This document shows, piece by piece, positions 33,070 through 42,625 of a stretch of 64,000 nucleotides of DNA. The stretch is from assembly GCF_963668085.1 (NCBI RefSeq), contig NZ_OY764059.1, forward strand, positions 1,922,001 through 1,986,000. Direction: 5' to 3'. Position 1 is the first letter of the stretch. The number at the start of each line of letters is the position of its first letter. Under the pieces are notes generated by a model. That model did not search any database and was not told where the DNA came from. It worked only from the letters and a program-made list of their open reading frames with translations. The translations under genes were made by a program, and so were the position numbers. The DNA is from an uncultured Ilyobacter sp. Lineage in GTDB: Bacteria; Fusobacteriota; Fusobacteriia; Fusobacteriales; Fusobacteriaceae.

Positions 33070-34044
33070 TCACTGTTTTATTTCTTGAGTATAATTTTCT
33101 ATTTTTTCTTCTTTCTCATCTGTATCATCTGTATCTTTTTTTATATTTTCATCTTTGGTATTTGTTATCTCTGTAAAGGCTGTTGCAATATTTGCAATAC
33201 TTTGAAGTTCAGATGGTATTATTATTTTTGTAGACTTTCCGTCTGCCACCTTTTCAAAGGTTTCCATTGCTTTTAGAGAAAGAACCTCCTTGGTAGTATT
33301 GGCAGCATTCAGCATTTTTATTGATTCTGCCTTGGCTTTCTGAGTTTTAAGGATAGCCTCTGCCTCACCTTCGGCCTCTCTTATATAGGCTTCTTTTTTA
33401 GCCTCTGCTCTCAGTATGGCAGCTTCTTTTTCTCCCTCAGCCACAAGAATTGCAGATTTTTTCTGCCCTTCTGCTCTCAGAATTGATTCTCTTCTCCCTC
33501 TTTCTGCCTTCATCTGCTTCTCCATGGCATCTTGTATCTCTTCAGGAGGAAGAATATTCTTTAGTTCCACCCTGTTGACTTTTATTCCCCAGGGATCTGT
33601 TGCCTCATCTAAAATCGATCTCATCTTTGTATTTATAGTATCTCTAGATGTTAGCGTCGTATCTAACTCCATCTCTCCAATTATATTTCTAAGTGTTGTA
33701 GCAGTTAAGTTTTCAATTGCATTAATAGGATTTTCCACACCATAGGTATATAATTTCGGGTCTGTTATCTGGTAATACACCACAGAATCGATTTGTATCG
33801 TTACATTATCTTTTGTTATTACAGGTTGAGGTGGAAAGTCAACTACCTGTTCCTTTAAAGATACTTTTTTAGATATTCTGTCCAAAAAAGGAATAAGGAT
33901 ATTAAGACCTGTTTCCCAAGTTGTAAGATACGCCCCTAACCTCTCTATCACATAGGCTTTTGACTGTGGGACTATTTTTACATTAAATATTATAAGAAAA
34001 ACTATTACCAGTATAAATAAGAAAAATATAAGCATCTGAAACAT
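33070..34044 (-). CDS. SPFH/band 7 membrane protein (stomatin/QmcA-like)
   Basis: A 324-residue protein with one N-terminal membrane segment (LIFFLFILVIVFLIIF), the band 7 domain beginning VPQSKAYVIERLGAYLTTWETG, and a long Ala/Glu/Lys-rich coiled coil (KQMKAERGRRESILRAEGQK onward) that drives oligomerisation, then an acidic tail. These proteins form microdomain scaffolds in the inner membrane. It follows the NfeD gene by four bases, the standard SPFH-NfeD pairing. RBS AAGGAGTG. Confidence 0.92.
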   Translation of the reverse strand: MFQMLIFFLFILVIVFLIIFNVKIVPQSKAYVIERLGAYLTTWETGLNILIPFLDRISKKVSLKEQVVDFPPQPVITKDNVTIQIDSVVYYQITDPKLYTYGVENPINAIENLTATTLRNIIGEMELDTTLTSRDTINTKMRSILDEATDPWGIKVNRVELKNILPPEEIQDAMEKQMKAERGRRESILRAEGQKKSAILVAEGEKEAAILRAEAKKEAYIREAEGEAEAILKTQKAKAESIKMLNAANTTKEVLSLKAMETFEKVADGKSTKIIIPSELQSIANIATAFTEITNTKDENIKKDTDDTDEKEEKIENYTQEIKQ

Positions 34045-34048
34045 TTTA

Positions 34049-34453
34049 TCACTCCTTCTCCAAAATTAATTTTATTCCCTGAATCCTTAGAACCTTGGCT
34101 TTATCTCCTACATGAAGTTCTTTGTCACACTTTGCTTTCCAGTGCTTTCCGTCTAGATAAGTCTCGTACTCTCCTGAAGAGATGACTTTTTTTATCTCTA
34201 CAGTCTGACCGATTATCCTGCTCTCTATCTTTTCTTTTCTCTTAGAAAGAAGCTTTTTACTGAGCGGCCTGGTAATTACTGTAAAAACAAAGGAAAGAGC
34301 CACAAAAAGATAAAACTGCTTCATTATATCGGGAATATATCCCGAAGTCAGAGTGAGAATCCCCGCCGCCAGAGCAAACCAGATACTTATTAGCGCCGTA
34401 GTATATCCCTCTAAAATCAAAAATATTATTGTTAATATCAGCCATATATACAT
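34049..34453 (-). CDS. NfeD family membrane protein
   Basis: A 134-residue short NfeD protein: two or more hydrophobic helices in the first 70 residues, then a soluble OB-fold C terminus (IIGQTVEIKKVISSGEYETYLDGKHW). It normally partners the SPFH protein encoded next. The ATG at 34453 is preceded by AGGAGG; the GTG at 34459 overlaps that site and is less likely. Confidence 0.88.
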   Translation of the reverse strand: MYIWLILTIIFLILEGYTTALISIWFALAAGILTLTSGYIPDIMKQFYLFVALSFVFTVITRPLSKKLLSKRKEKIESRIIGQTVEIKKVISSGEYETYLDGKHWKAKCDKELHVGDKAKVLRIQGIKLILEKE

Positions 34454-34610
34454 TTTCACCCCTCCTATTACTTATAATTCGTATTTTAAAGATCATTTCC
34501 TTTTGATAAACATAAATATTATATTGTACTATTTTTATACAATTCAAAGTCAAAACTTTTGTTTTCAAAGATTTTTTTACAGTATTCTGTATGAATTTTC
34601 ACTTTTTTGA

Positions 34611-34639
34611 TTGACACTCGAACTGCCTTTTGTTATAAT
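34611..34639 (+). promoter_or_regulatory. Promoter of the lysine riboswitch-transporter unit
   Basis: TTGACA (34611-34616), 17-base spacer, TATAAT (34634-34639): an exact consensus promoter. Transcription would begin about 20 bases before the riboswitch. Confidence 0.85.
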
Positions 34640-34661
34640 TTAGCTAAATTTAATATTTTTA

Positions 34662-34832
34662 AGATAGAGGCGCAGTGTTCAAAAGTACCTACTGGAATCC
34701 GGGCGGGATGATGAAAGTAAGAGAAAGGGAAGTCTGCCGAAGGAAAGACTATGGCCCATTGTCAATCCTGGTGTAATCAATAATATTGATTACACTGTCA
34801 TTAAGTTTCCAACTGATGGAGTGCTATCGGAA
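34662..34832 (+). promoter_or_regulatory. Lysine riboswitch (L box)
   Basis: The conserved parts are present in order: GATAGAGGCGC at the 5' end, AAAAGTA, GGGAAGTCTGCCGAAGG, a long perfect hairpin with arms GTGTAATCAAT/ATTGATTACAC, ACTGTCA, and TGGAGTGCTATC, whose CTATC closes P1 with GATAG (34663-34667). L boxes bind lysine and lower expression of lysine synthesis or uptake genes. Here it precedes a terminator and an NhaC-type carrier. Confidence 0.9.
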
Positions 34833-34847
34833 TTTTGTTGATTACAA

Positions 34848-34881
34848 GGTTGCCGTATGTATTTCGGCAGCCCTTTTTTTT
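34848..34881 (+). terminator. Riboswitch-controlled terminator
   Basis: GGTTGCCG (34848-34855) pairs with CGGCAGCC (34865-34872), then eight T. It lies between the lysine riboswitch and the carrier gene and is the expected expression platform. Confidence 0.88.
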
Positions 34882-35014
34882 GATTTTATAAAGGTTTCAT
34901 TTTTAAAGAGAAAACTATATATAAAAAGCACCAGCTTCAAATAGGGCGATTGATCGAAAACAGGACTTGTTCCAACATTTTATTAAGTTTTAGACTATTT
35001 TTCAGGAGGGTTTT

Positions 35015-36745
35015 ATGAGAAGATCTAGTATTTCATTACTTTTATTTTCACTAGCTCCTGCCATAACAATGGCTGGAGATGCAGCTGCAAACGCTGATCA
35101 TTATGGTATTCTTACACTTTTACCGCCGGTTTTGGCAATAATTCTGGCCTTTACCACAAGAAACGTTATTTTATCACTTTTCATCGGAATATATTCTGGT
35201 GCCTTCCTTTTAGGAGTTCAGAACAACGGAGTTCTTGGTGGATTTTTAGGAGGATTTCAAGATATTATCGGCAGAGTCATTAATTCAATGGCCGATTCTT
35301 GGAATGCCGGTATAATACTTCAGGTGCTCACAATCGGTGGTCTTATCGCACTGATTTCAAAAATGGGAGGAGCCAGAGCAGTGGCAGAAGCCCTTGCAAA
35401 AAAAGCTAAATCACCTGTATCTGCCCAGATAATCACATGGCTTATGGGAATATTTATATTCTTTGATGACTATGCAAACGCCCTTATCGTAGGACCTATT
35501 ATGAGGCCTATAACCGATAAAATGAAGGTTTCAAGGGAAAGACTGGCCTTTATCATCGATGCCACTGCTGCACCTATAGCTGGGCTTGCCTTGATATCGA
35601 CTTGGATCGGTTACGAGATCTCTGTTATAAAAGAGGGTTACGCCATGATCGGTATGGAAAACATAAACGCCTACAGCGTTTTCGTCGAAACTATACCATA
35701 CAGATTTTATAACATTTTGATGCTTGCATTTGTATTTATCTCATCTTTCCTATCTAGGGATTTTGGACCTATGCTAAAAGCAGAAAAAAATGCAAGGGAA
35801 AATGGTATCAGCAGCGAGTCAAAATCAAATACTGTAAGTGCTGATGACCATATATCTGCTCCTAAGGAAGGAATAACTTATTCAATATATAGCGCTATAA
35901 TACCTATAGGGGTACTTATTGTAGCATCCTTTGTCGGTTTCTATTACAATGGTTTAGGAACTCTTGAGGGAGAGGTTCTAGCTGCAGTCAATGCTTCTCC
36001 ACTTTCTCTTTATGCAATCAGAGAGACCTTTGGAGCATCTGATGCATCGGTGGTTCTTTTCCAGGCTGCCTTATTTGCATCAATAGTAGCTGTAGTCATG
36101 GCTCTTACAAAAAAGACACTGTCTTTAGGAGAAGCTTTGGAAACATGGGTAAACGGAATGAAACCTCTTATGATAACTTGTGTTATATTACTTTTGGCAT
36201 GGTCTCTTAGTTCTGTTATAAAGGATCTAGGTACTTCTACTTACCTTGTTTCCCTTTTATCAGATACCATACCAAAACAGGCTCTTCCAGGTATCGTCTT
36301 TGTAATGGCTTCTTTTATAGCCTTTGCTACAGGAACCTCTTATGGTACTATGGGAATCTTAATGCCTCTTTGTATCCCTCTTGCCAATGCAATTGGAATG
36401 ACTGGAGGCTTAGCTGCAGAGGATCTTCATAGCTTCACTGTAGCCTCTATAGGTGCTGTTCTTACTGGAGCCATCTTCGGAGATCACTGCTCTCCTATAT
36501 CTGACACTACCATCATGTCATCTATGGGTGCTGGTTGCGACCACCTTGAGCACGTAAGAACACAACTTGTTTATGCTTTGGCTGTTGCTGCTATATCTCT
36601 TGTCTTCGGATATCTTCCTGCAGGACTAGGCCTTCCTATTGGCATGATTTTACCTCTTGCTGTACTTGCAGTCTACCTCTTAGTTAGATTTGTAGGAAAA
36701 CCAGTAGATCAGGTTGAGACAGAAGTTGAAAGTGTAATTCAATAA
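35015..36745 (+). CDS. NhaC-family carrier under lysine riboswitch control (probable lysine transporter)
   Basis: A 576-residue polytopic membrane protein of the NhaC superfamily, with a hydrophobic signal-like N terminus (RSSISLLLFSLAPAITMAG). Conserved segments include FFDDYANALIVGPIMRPITDK, TGTSYGTMGILMPLCIPLA and GAIFGDHCSPISDTTIMSS, the two inverted halves typical of the family. NhaC relatives downstream of L boxes have been assigned as lysine transporters (LysW type); the riboswitch just upstream makes lysine the best substrate guess, probably with Na+ or H+ coupling. RBS AGGAGGG. Ends at a bidirectional terminator. Confidence 0.88.
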   Translation: MRRSSISLLLFSLAPAITMAGDAAANADHYGILTLLPPVLAIILAFTTRNVILSLFIGIYSGAFLLGVQNNGVLGGFLGGFQDIIGRVINSMADSWNAGIILQVLTIGGLIALISKMGGARAVAEALAKKAKSPVSAQIITWLMGIFIFFDDYANALIVGPIMRPITDKMKVSRERLAFIIDATAAPIAGLALISTWIGYEISVIKEGYAMIGMENINAYSVFVETIPYRFYNILMLAFVFISSFLSRDFGPMLKAEKNARENGISSESKSNTVSADDHISAPKEGITYSIYSAIIPIGVLIVASFVGFYYNGLGTLEGEVLAAVNASPLSLYAIRETFGASDASVVLFQAALFASIVAVVMALTKKTLSLGEALETWVNGMKPLMITCVILLLAWSLSSVIKDLGTSTYLVSLLSDTIPKQALPGIVFVMASFIAFATGTSYGTMGILMPLCIPLANAIGMTGGLAAEDLHSFTVASIGAVLTGAIFGDHCSPISDTTIMSSMGAGCDHLEHVRTQLVYALAVAAISLVFGYLPAGLGLPIGMILPLAVLAVYLLVRFVGKPVDQVETEVESVIQ

Positions 36746-36754
36746 CATAAATAT

Positions 36755-36785
36755 AAAAATCCGCCTATTGAGGCGGATTTTTATA
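36755..36785. terminator. Bidirectional terminator between the lysine carrier gene and folP
   Basis: AAAAATCCGCC-TATTGA-GGCGGATTTTT, with A and T runs giving tails on both strands. It also ends the long minus-strand gene run. Confidence 0.9.
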
Positions 36786-36797
36786 TTTATAAGAACT

Positions 36798-38012
36798 TTA
36801 TTTTATTCTGCTGTTTTTTATAGCATCGGCAACCTTTAGGACCTTTGCTGTTTCCTTTACATCATGTACTCTCAGTATAGAGGCTCCTTTAGATGCAGAT
36901 ATTGCAGCCACTGCCAGACTTCCTTCTAGCCTGTCCGCCACTTTAGATCCTAGTATATCCCCTATGAATTTTTTTCTAGAAGCTCCCATCAATATGGGTT
37001 TCCCTAGAGTTTTAAACTCGTCAAGTCTGTTTATAATCTCAAGATTATGATCAAATGTTTTTCCAAATCCAATTCCAGGATCCAAAATTATTTTCTGACT
37101 TTCAATCCCGGCATTTTCACCTATATCAATACTTTTCTTAAGTTCATATATAAGGTCGTCTATCAGATCATCATATTTAGGATTTTCCTGCATAGTCTTA
37201 GGAGTACCCTGCATATGCATCAGTATACAATAGGCATTTGATTCTGATATCACCTTTGCCATCTCGCTGTCACTTCTTAATCCGCTTATATCATTTATTA
37301 TATGTGCCCCTCTTTTAAGGCATTCTTTGGCAACCTGAGACTTATAGGTATCAATAGATATAGGAACATCTATCTCCTTCACGAGTCTTTCTAAAACAGG
37401 TATGATTCTATCTAACTCTTTGTCTGCAGGAACATAGTCTGCACCAGGTCGTGAAGACTCCCCACCAATATCTATTATATGAGCCCCCTGTTTTACCATC
37501 TTCTTTGCGTTTTTCACAGCCTCCTCTGCAGAGTTGTTTATTCCTCCGTCAGAAAAGGAATCAGGAGTTATATTAAGTATCCCCATCACATAGCTTTTCT
37601 TAGAAAAATCAAATTTCTTTCCGGCTATTATAACAGGATCTATTTTACTGTCGTATTTTATTAGAACATTTTTTATTTCTTCTGCCATCATCTTGAGGTT
37701 CATTCTGCTTTCGACTAGTTTATGGTATAGTCTGTTATATTGTGACAAATTTGCAGAAATTACAACGTCTGTCATCTCGATATTAAGTTCGCTTAGTTCT
37801 TTAGCAACAGACACATCAGCACCAACAGATAAGGACATCTGCTTGATAGCATTAGCACTTCTAGAATCTAGATTTTTTATTTTTAGGTTTCTAAAGACAG
37901 ATTTTTCTGCCATCTCTCTCAATTCACCCTCATAAACCCCTATACCCCGAAGCTCACCTTTAGCCTCGTCTAAGTTTTCAAGATTTATTACCCTCGTGCA
38001 ATAATTTTTCAT
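36798..38012 (-). CDS. folP: Dihydropteroate synthase with N-terminal extension
   Basis: A 404-residue protein; the DHPS barrel (about 135-400) has both signatures, MGILNITPDSFSDGG and GAHIIDIGGESSRPGA, then PISIDTYKSQVA, and LDPGIGFGKTFDHN. It condenses pterin diphosphate with p-aminobenzoate in folate synthesis. About 130 extra residues at the N terminus (from CTRVINLENLDEAKGELRGIG) form a separate domain found in some anaerobe enzymes; its role is not known to me. No other fol genes are close. Last gene of the long operon, 13 bases after nadE. Confidence 0.93.
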   Translation of the reverse strand: MKNYCTRVINLENLDEAKGELRGIGVYEGELREMAEKSVFRNLKIKNLDSRSANAIKQMSLSVGADVSVAKELSELNIEMTDVVISANLSQYNRLYHKLVESRMNLKMMAEEIKNVLIKYDSKIDPVIIAGKKFDFSKKSYVMGILNITPDSFSDGGINNSAEEAVKNAKKMVKQGAHIIDIGGESSRPGADYVPADKELDRIIPVLERLVKEIDVPISIDTYKSQVAKECLKRGAHIINDISGLRSDSEMAKVISESNAYCILMHMQGTPKTMQENPKYDDLIDDLIYELKKSIDIGENAGIESQKIILDPGIGFGKTFDHNLEIINRLDEFKTLGKPILMGASRKKFIGDILGSKVADRLEGSLAVAAISASKGASILRVHDVKETAKVLKVADAIKNSRIK

Positions 38013-38025
38013 ATAAAACTCCTCT

Positions 38026-38847
38026 CTATATACCCCAGTCCCTAGGATAACGGAACTCTCTTCCTATTGTTCTTCTTGATATTTTTGCTATCAAAGGAAG
38101 TTTTCTTTTATATTGGGAAAGCTTTATCTTTCTTATTATAGTATCTACTATCCACTCTTCGAAGCCTTCTTCTATAAGTTCACTTCTCTCATATCTTTCA
38201 TCTATAAGTCTATAGAGTATCCTGTCTGCCATATTATAAGAAAATCCAAGTTCATTTTCGTCACTTTGACCCTCCCAAAGGTCGGCACTTGGCTTTTTAG
38301 CTATTATCTCTTTAGGCACTCCCAGTCTTTCAGAAAGCTCCCATACATGCGTCTTATATAGGTCTCCTATAGGATTTATGGCAGAAGCCGAATCTCCAAA
38401 TTGTGTGCTGTACCCAAGAAGGATCTCGGTTTTATTAGATGTCCCCAAAACTAAGGCTCTTTCCTTTGCAGACCTGTCATATAAAATTGTCATTCTTTCT
38501 CTGGCCATCTTATTTCCCTTCCTCATATTATCCATATCAGGATTTTTTTCAAAATAAGCATCCACCATATCAGTTATTTCCATAAGCTCGGTTTTTATTC
38601 CAGTTGCTTCCACTAGAAGTTTGGCATGTTCTACACTCTCTTTACTAGAACTTTTATAAGGCATCATTACACCTAATACATTTTCAGGACCTAAAGCCTT
38701 GGCTGCAAGTGCCGCTACCAGTGCCGAATCTATTCCACCTGAGAGTCCTAGTACCACTTTTTCAAATCCTGCCTTGCCTATTTCCTCTTTGATAAAATCA
38801 ATCAATACATTTTCTACAGTTTCCATATTGAGTTTTAATTTTTCCAT
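38026..38847 (-). CDS. nadE: NH3-dependent NAD+ synthetase
   Basis: A 273-residue enzyme converting nicotinate adenine dinucleotide to NAD+ with ATP and ammonia. The PP-loop is [20 protein letters not shown]; other conserved parts are [21 protein letters not shown] and [18 protein letters not shown]. The size matches the ammonia-dependent form, with no glutaminase domain. It follows rbgA by ten bases. Confidence 0.95.
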   Translation of the reverse strand: MEKLKLNMETVENVLIDFIKEEIGKAGFEKVVLGLSGGIDSALVAALAAKALGPENVLGVMMPYKSSSKESVEHAKLLVEATGIKTELMEITDMVDAYFEKNPDMDNMRKGNKMARERMTILYDRSAKERALVLGTSNKTEILLGYSTQFGDSASAINPIGDLYKTHVWELSERLGVPKEIIAKKPSADLWEGQSDENELGFSYNMADRILYRLIDERYERSELIEEGFEEWIVDTIIRKIKLSQYKRKLPLIAKISRRTIGREFRYPRDWGI

Positions 38848-38857
38848 ACGTCCCCCG

Positions 38858-39751
38858 TTAATTTTCTATTATATCTTTTTGAAGCATCTCATTATCCAAA
38901 ACAAATTTACCTAGTTTTGAGTTTCTATAATCTCTCAAAATTGTAAGTGCTGCCTGTATAAGGTTAACTTTATCACCTTTTACCAGCATGTTCATTCTAT
39001 ATCCGATTTTTTCAAGAACTTCCTGAGGAACCCCATCAAAATCTTCCTCATGAAGCTTATACTTTTCTTTAAGGGTATTTTTCATACCAAGTGAAAGCAT
39101 CTTTTCTATTAGTTTATATGCCACCTCTTCCACAGGAATTACCTCATCTTTTATAGCTCCTGCTATTGCCAAGCTGTAACCTACCTCATCATTTTCAAAT
39201 TTAGGCCAAAGTATCCCGGGAGTATCCAAGAGCTCTAGTCCCTCTTTTATTCTAACCCACTGTTTACCCCTTGTAAATCCAGGTTTATTACCTACCCCTG
39301 TACTTTTTTTACCCACTATTCTATTGATTAGCCTTGACTTCCCGACATTTGGTATTCCTGCCACCATAAGTCTAGTATTTACTGTTCTCAGACCTTTTTT
39401 CATCATCTTTTCTTTTTTCTCTTTAGACAATTTCTCAATTATTGCAAAGAGTTTTTTTACATTAAATCCTGTTTCAGCACTTAATTCTATAACCTCTTCT
39501 GCAAAATTATTTTTTATAAAATAATCTTTCCATACTTTCAAATCCTCTTTGTTTACAAGGTCAGCTTTATTTAAAATAATTATTCTTTTTTTGTTTTTAG
39601 CAAATTTTACAATATCTGGATTTTTACTAGAAAGTGGTATTCTAGCATCAACAATTTCCAAAACTATATCTATTATTTTCATATTTTCCTGGATCATATC
39701 TTTTGTTTTTTTCATATGTCCGGGATACCAGTTTATTTTTGCATTTGACAT
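38858..39751 (-). CDS. rbgA: Ribosome biogenesis GTPase RbgA/YlqF
   Basis: A 297-residue circularly permuted GTPase. NKADL (G4) comes first, then [14 protein letters not shown] (G1), and [13 protein letters not shown] (G3), all after the N-terminal [11 protein letters not shown]. RbgA assists late 50S subunit assembly. It lies among other ribosome and RNA genes (rsmI, yhbY, rsfS, tlyA). RBS AGGAGG-type sequence upstream. Confidence 0.95.
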   Translation of the reverse strand: MSNAKINWYPGHMKKTKDMIQENMKIIDIVLEIVDARIPLSSKNPDIVKFAKNKKRIIILNKADLVNKEDLKVWKDYFIKNNFAEEVIELSAETGFNVKKLFAIIEKLSKEKKEKMMKKGLRTVNTRLMVAGIPNVGKSRLINRIVGKKSTGVGNKPGFTRGKQWVRIKEGLELLDTPGILWPKFENDEVGYSLAIAGAIKDEVIPVEEVAYKLIEKMLSLGMKNTLKEKYKLHEEDFDGVPQEVLEKIGYRMNMLVKGDKVNLIQAALTILRDYRNSKLGKFVLDNEMLQKDIIEN

Positions 39752-39767
39752 TTCTAAAGTGTACCTC

Positions 39768-40433
39768 CTAATTTTCTTGAGCCTTTATTATAAGTACAAT
39801 TTCACCCTTTATAGGCTTTTCCTTGAGTCTCTTGGCAACTTCAGTTGTAGTTCCCCTTATTATTTCTTCATAAATTTTAGTTATCTCTCTCACAATAACT
39901 ATCTCTCTCTCTCCTATAAATTCATGGATATCTCTTACTGTTTTTTCTATTCTATGAGGAGATTCAAAAAGTATAATTGCTCTTTCTTCACTAGCTAATT
40001 TTTTCAACAAAGTCTGCCTTCCCTTTTTTTTAGGAAGAAACCCCTCAAAGGCTATTCTTTTCATGTTTAGACCGGCCACAGAGGCAGCTGCAGTCATTGA
40101 ACTAGAACCAGGTATAGGGATTACCTTTATCTCGTTATTAAGAGCAGCGTCAGCTAGCTCAAATCCAGGGTCGGATATGCAGGGAGTTCCCGCATCAGTA
40201 ACGAGGGCAATGCTTTTACCACTTTTTAAAAGGTTCATTATATTTTCTATCTGATGCCCCTTGGTAAACTCGTCATATCTATAGACTATAGTTTCTATAT
40301 CATAGTGTTTGAGAAGTCTTTTCGTTACTCTTGTATCTTCTGCAAAGACATAGTCAGCTTCCTTTAATATTCTAACGGCTCTATAAGTTATATCTTCGAG
40401 ATTTCCTATGGGTGTCGCTACTATGTACAGCAT
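39768..40433 (-). CDS. rsmI: 16S rRNA (cytidine(1402)-2'-O)-methyltransferase
   Basis: A 221-residue SAM-dependent enzyme of the tetrapyrrole methylase fold: YIVATPIGNLEDITYRAVRIL at the N terminus, FAEDTRVTKRLLKHY, LVTDAGTPCISDPG, and PIPGSSSMTAAASVAG. The usual length is 270-290; this one lacks the C-terminal helical domain, as in other short forms. It methylates C1402 in the decoding centre. Confidence 0.93.
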   Translation of the reverse strand: MLYIVATPIGNLEDITYRAVRILKEADYVFAEDTRVTKRLLKHYDIETIVYRYDEFTKGHQIENIMNLLKSGKSIALVTDAGTPCISDPGFELADAALNNEIKVIPIPGSSSMTAAASVAGLNMKRIAFEGFLPKKKGRQTLLKKLASEERAIILFESPHRIEKTVRDIHEFIGEREIVIVREITKIYEEIIRGTTTEVAKRLKEKPIKGEIVLIIKAQEN

Positions 40434-40490
40434 TTCAGACCGCCTTTCAATTATTATTAAAGAGTGAACTTACGCCCACTCTTCAAATTT

Positions 40491-41792
40491 TTATTTTTTA
40501 TTATTTAGAAGTATTCCTTTTAATACGCCTATTGCACTTTCTAGCTGGGTATCTTTCTTATTCTCTAGTTTCTCAGCTTCCTCTTTACCCTTGAGCTCTT
40601 TTAAGAGTTCTTTTTTATTTTCTTTTGTTTTTTCCTCATCTATATTTGTTACGAACCCATCAAAAAACAGATAATCAGAGTCTTCCACCACTTTTATATC
40701 AGGCTCAATACCTGTTCCGTGGATAGAAATTCCGCTAGGAGTATAATATTTTGCAATTGTAAGTTTTATTCCGTCTCCGTCTGGAAGCGGCAACAGACTC
40801 TGGACACTACCCTTACCAAAACTTTTCTCCCCTAGAAGAACTGCTCTTTTGTTATCTTTCAATGCTCCTGCCACGATTTCAGAGGCCGAAGCACTTCCTT
40901 CATTTATAAGTACTACAATAGGAAAATCTCCATAATATTTCCCTTCTCTCATGTATATCTGTTCCTCGCCTGTTTTTCCCTTTACACTCACTACTTTTCC
41001 CTCTTTGATAAACATAGAGGATATTTTTATCGATTGATCCAAGGCCCCGCCCGGATTACTTCTTAAATCCAGTATCAAAGCTTTCATTCCTTGCTTAACA
41101 AGCGACTCCATAGACTTTCTTACATCAGGATATATATCTTCCCCAAATTGAGTTATTCTTAAGTACCCTATTTTATCTTCGAGCATCTTGTCTTTTACAT
41201 ATTTAAGTTCTACGATGGCCCTTGTCAGAATTATCTCTTTAGATTCTTTGGATGATTCTCTGTATATTTTAACTTTTACATCTGTACCAGGTTCACCTTT
41301 TAGCTTTTTTACACACTCATTGCTTGTAAGGTTATAAGTAGATTCTCCATCTATCTCTATTATCTTATCTTTAGGCTTTATCCCTGCCTTAAATGCAGGA
41401 GTATCCTCTATAGGCGACACAACAACAAGGGGTTCATTGTCCTTTTTCTGTATGACCATACCTACGCCTGCATATTTCCCCTGTATATCCTCCTTGAAGC
41501 TTTCCATCTCTGTCTTATCAAAGTATGTAGAATATGGGTCGTCTAAGGAGTCCACCATTCCTCTTATGGCTCCATGCATGAGTTCTTTTTTATCTGTCTC
41601 TTTTTCCCCCACATGGTTTGCCATTATTATATCCATAATATCAGAGACCTCTTTCAGTTCGCTTAGATTTGAAAGAAATCCTCTTTTGGTGTTTGTCTGT
41701 TTTCTATCTGTTTTAGTATTTGCATATACCAAGCTAAATATTACAATAGACAATACAGCTACAATTATTTTCATTCTGGTATATTTCTTCAT
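40491..41792 (-). CDS. ctpA: Carboxyl-terminal processing protease (CtpA/S41 family)
   Basis: A 433-residue periplasmic or membrane-anchored protease with an N-terminal membrane segment (MKIIVAVLSIVIFSLVYA). The PDZ domain (about 110-190) begins GVGMVIQKKDNEPLVV; the S41 catalytic region has LDLRSNPGGALDQ, the nucleophile Ser in GSASASEIVAGAL and the Lys in LGEKSFGKGSVQ. It cleaves C-terminal tails of envelope proteins. The C-terminal 70 residues are Lys/Glu-rich. Confidence 0.92.
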   Translation of the reverse strand: MKKYTRMKIIVAVLSIVIFSLVYANTKTDRKQTNTKRGFLSNLSELKEVSDIMDIIMANHVGEKETDKKELMHGAIRGMVDSLDDPYSTYFDKTEMESFKEDIQGKYAGVGMVIQKKDNEPLVVVSPIEDTPAFKAGIKPKDKIIEIDGESTYNLTSNECVKKLKGEPGTDVKVKIYRESSKESKEIILTRAIVELKYVKDKMLEDKIGYLRITQFGEDIYPDVRKSMESLVKQGMKALILDLRSNPGGALDQSIKISSMFIKEGKVVSVKGKTGEEQIYMREGKYYGDFPIVVLINEGSASASEIVAGALKDNKRAVLLGEKSFGKGSVQSLLPLPDGDGIKLTIAKYYTPSGISIHGTGIEPDIKVVEDSDYLFFDGFVTNIDEEKTKENKKELLKELKGKEEAEKLENKKDTQLESAIGVLKGILLNNKK

Positions 41793-41798
41793 TAAAAT

Positions 41799-42605
41799 TT
41801 ACCCCCCGGTTTTTAGAGATTTACCCCTGTTTATAACCTCATCTATATCTATTTCATTATTACCATTTTCAAGAGAAAAAATAGATAAATATTCCACATT
41901 TCCTTTACCGCCTGTTATAGGCGAATAATCTAGAGACTTTAAATACAGACCGTGGGAATTTGCTGCCTCGATTATTTTTTCTATAGCCATCTTATGCTTT
42001 TTAAAATCCTTGACTATGCCGCCTTTTTCTATGTTCTCTCTTCCCACTTCAAACTGTGGTTTGATAAGGGCCATTAATTCAGAGTCATTTTTCATAAATT
42101 TTATAAGATGTTCGAAAACCTTGGTTATAGATATAAAGGATACGTCCATCACCAAATAGTCAGCCTTGTTGCCGTCTACATCCTCAAGTTTAAGATCCTT
42201 TATATGAGTATTTTCGATAGATTTTACCCTCTCGTCATTCCTAAGTTTCCAGTCTAGCTGGTTAGATCCTACATCTGCTGAATAGACGTATTTTGCACCA
42301 TTTTGAAGGGCACAGTCTGTAAAACCTCCAGTTGAAGCCCCTATATCTAAGACAATCTTGTCCTTCATATTGAGGTCAAAAACTTCGATAGCTTTTTCAA
42401 GTTTCAGACCACCTCTGCTGACATACTTTAAGGCCTGTCCTTTTATCCTTATCTCAGGTTCTTTATCTATTTTTATCTGTGTTCCTGGTTTTTCGATTTT
42501 TTTGTCATCTACAATAACAATTCCAGCCATTATAGCTCTTTTTGCTTTTTCCCTCGTTTCAAAAAATCCTTGTTCCACCAGAAGCACATCCAGTCTTTCC
42601 TTCAT
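41799..42605 (-). CDS. tlyA: TlyA-type rRNA methyltransferase
   Basis: A 268-residue protein with an S4 RNA-binding domain at the N terminus (RLDVLLVEQGFFETREKAKR) followed by an FtsJ-like methyltransferase containing LDIGASTGGFTDCALQNGA. TlyA proteins 2'-O-methylate cytidine in 23S and sometimes 16S rRNA; some have also been called hemolysins. Placed between the HD-protein and protease genes in the run. Confidence 0.93.
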   Translation of the reverse strand: MKERLDVLLVEQGFFETREKAKRAIMAGIVIVDDKKIEKPGTQIKIDKEPEIRIKGQALKYVSRGGLKLEKAIEVFDLNMKDKIVLDIGASTGGFTDCALQNGAKYVYSADVGSNQLDWKLRNDERVKSIENTHIKDLKLEDVDGNKADYLVMDVSFISITKVFEHLIKFMKNDSELMALIKPQFEVGRENIEKGGIVKDFKKHKMAIEKIIEAANSHGLYLKSLDYSPITGGKGNVEYLSIFSLENGNNEIDIDEVINRGKSLKTGG

Positions 42606-42625
42606 AAAACACCTCTTAGTTTTAA

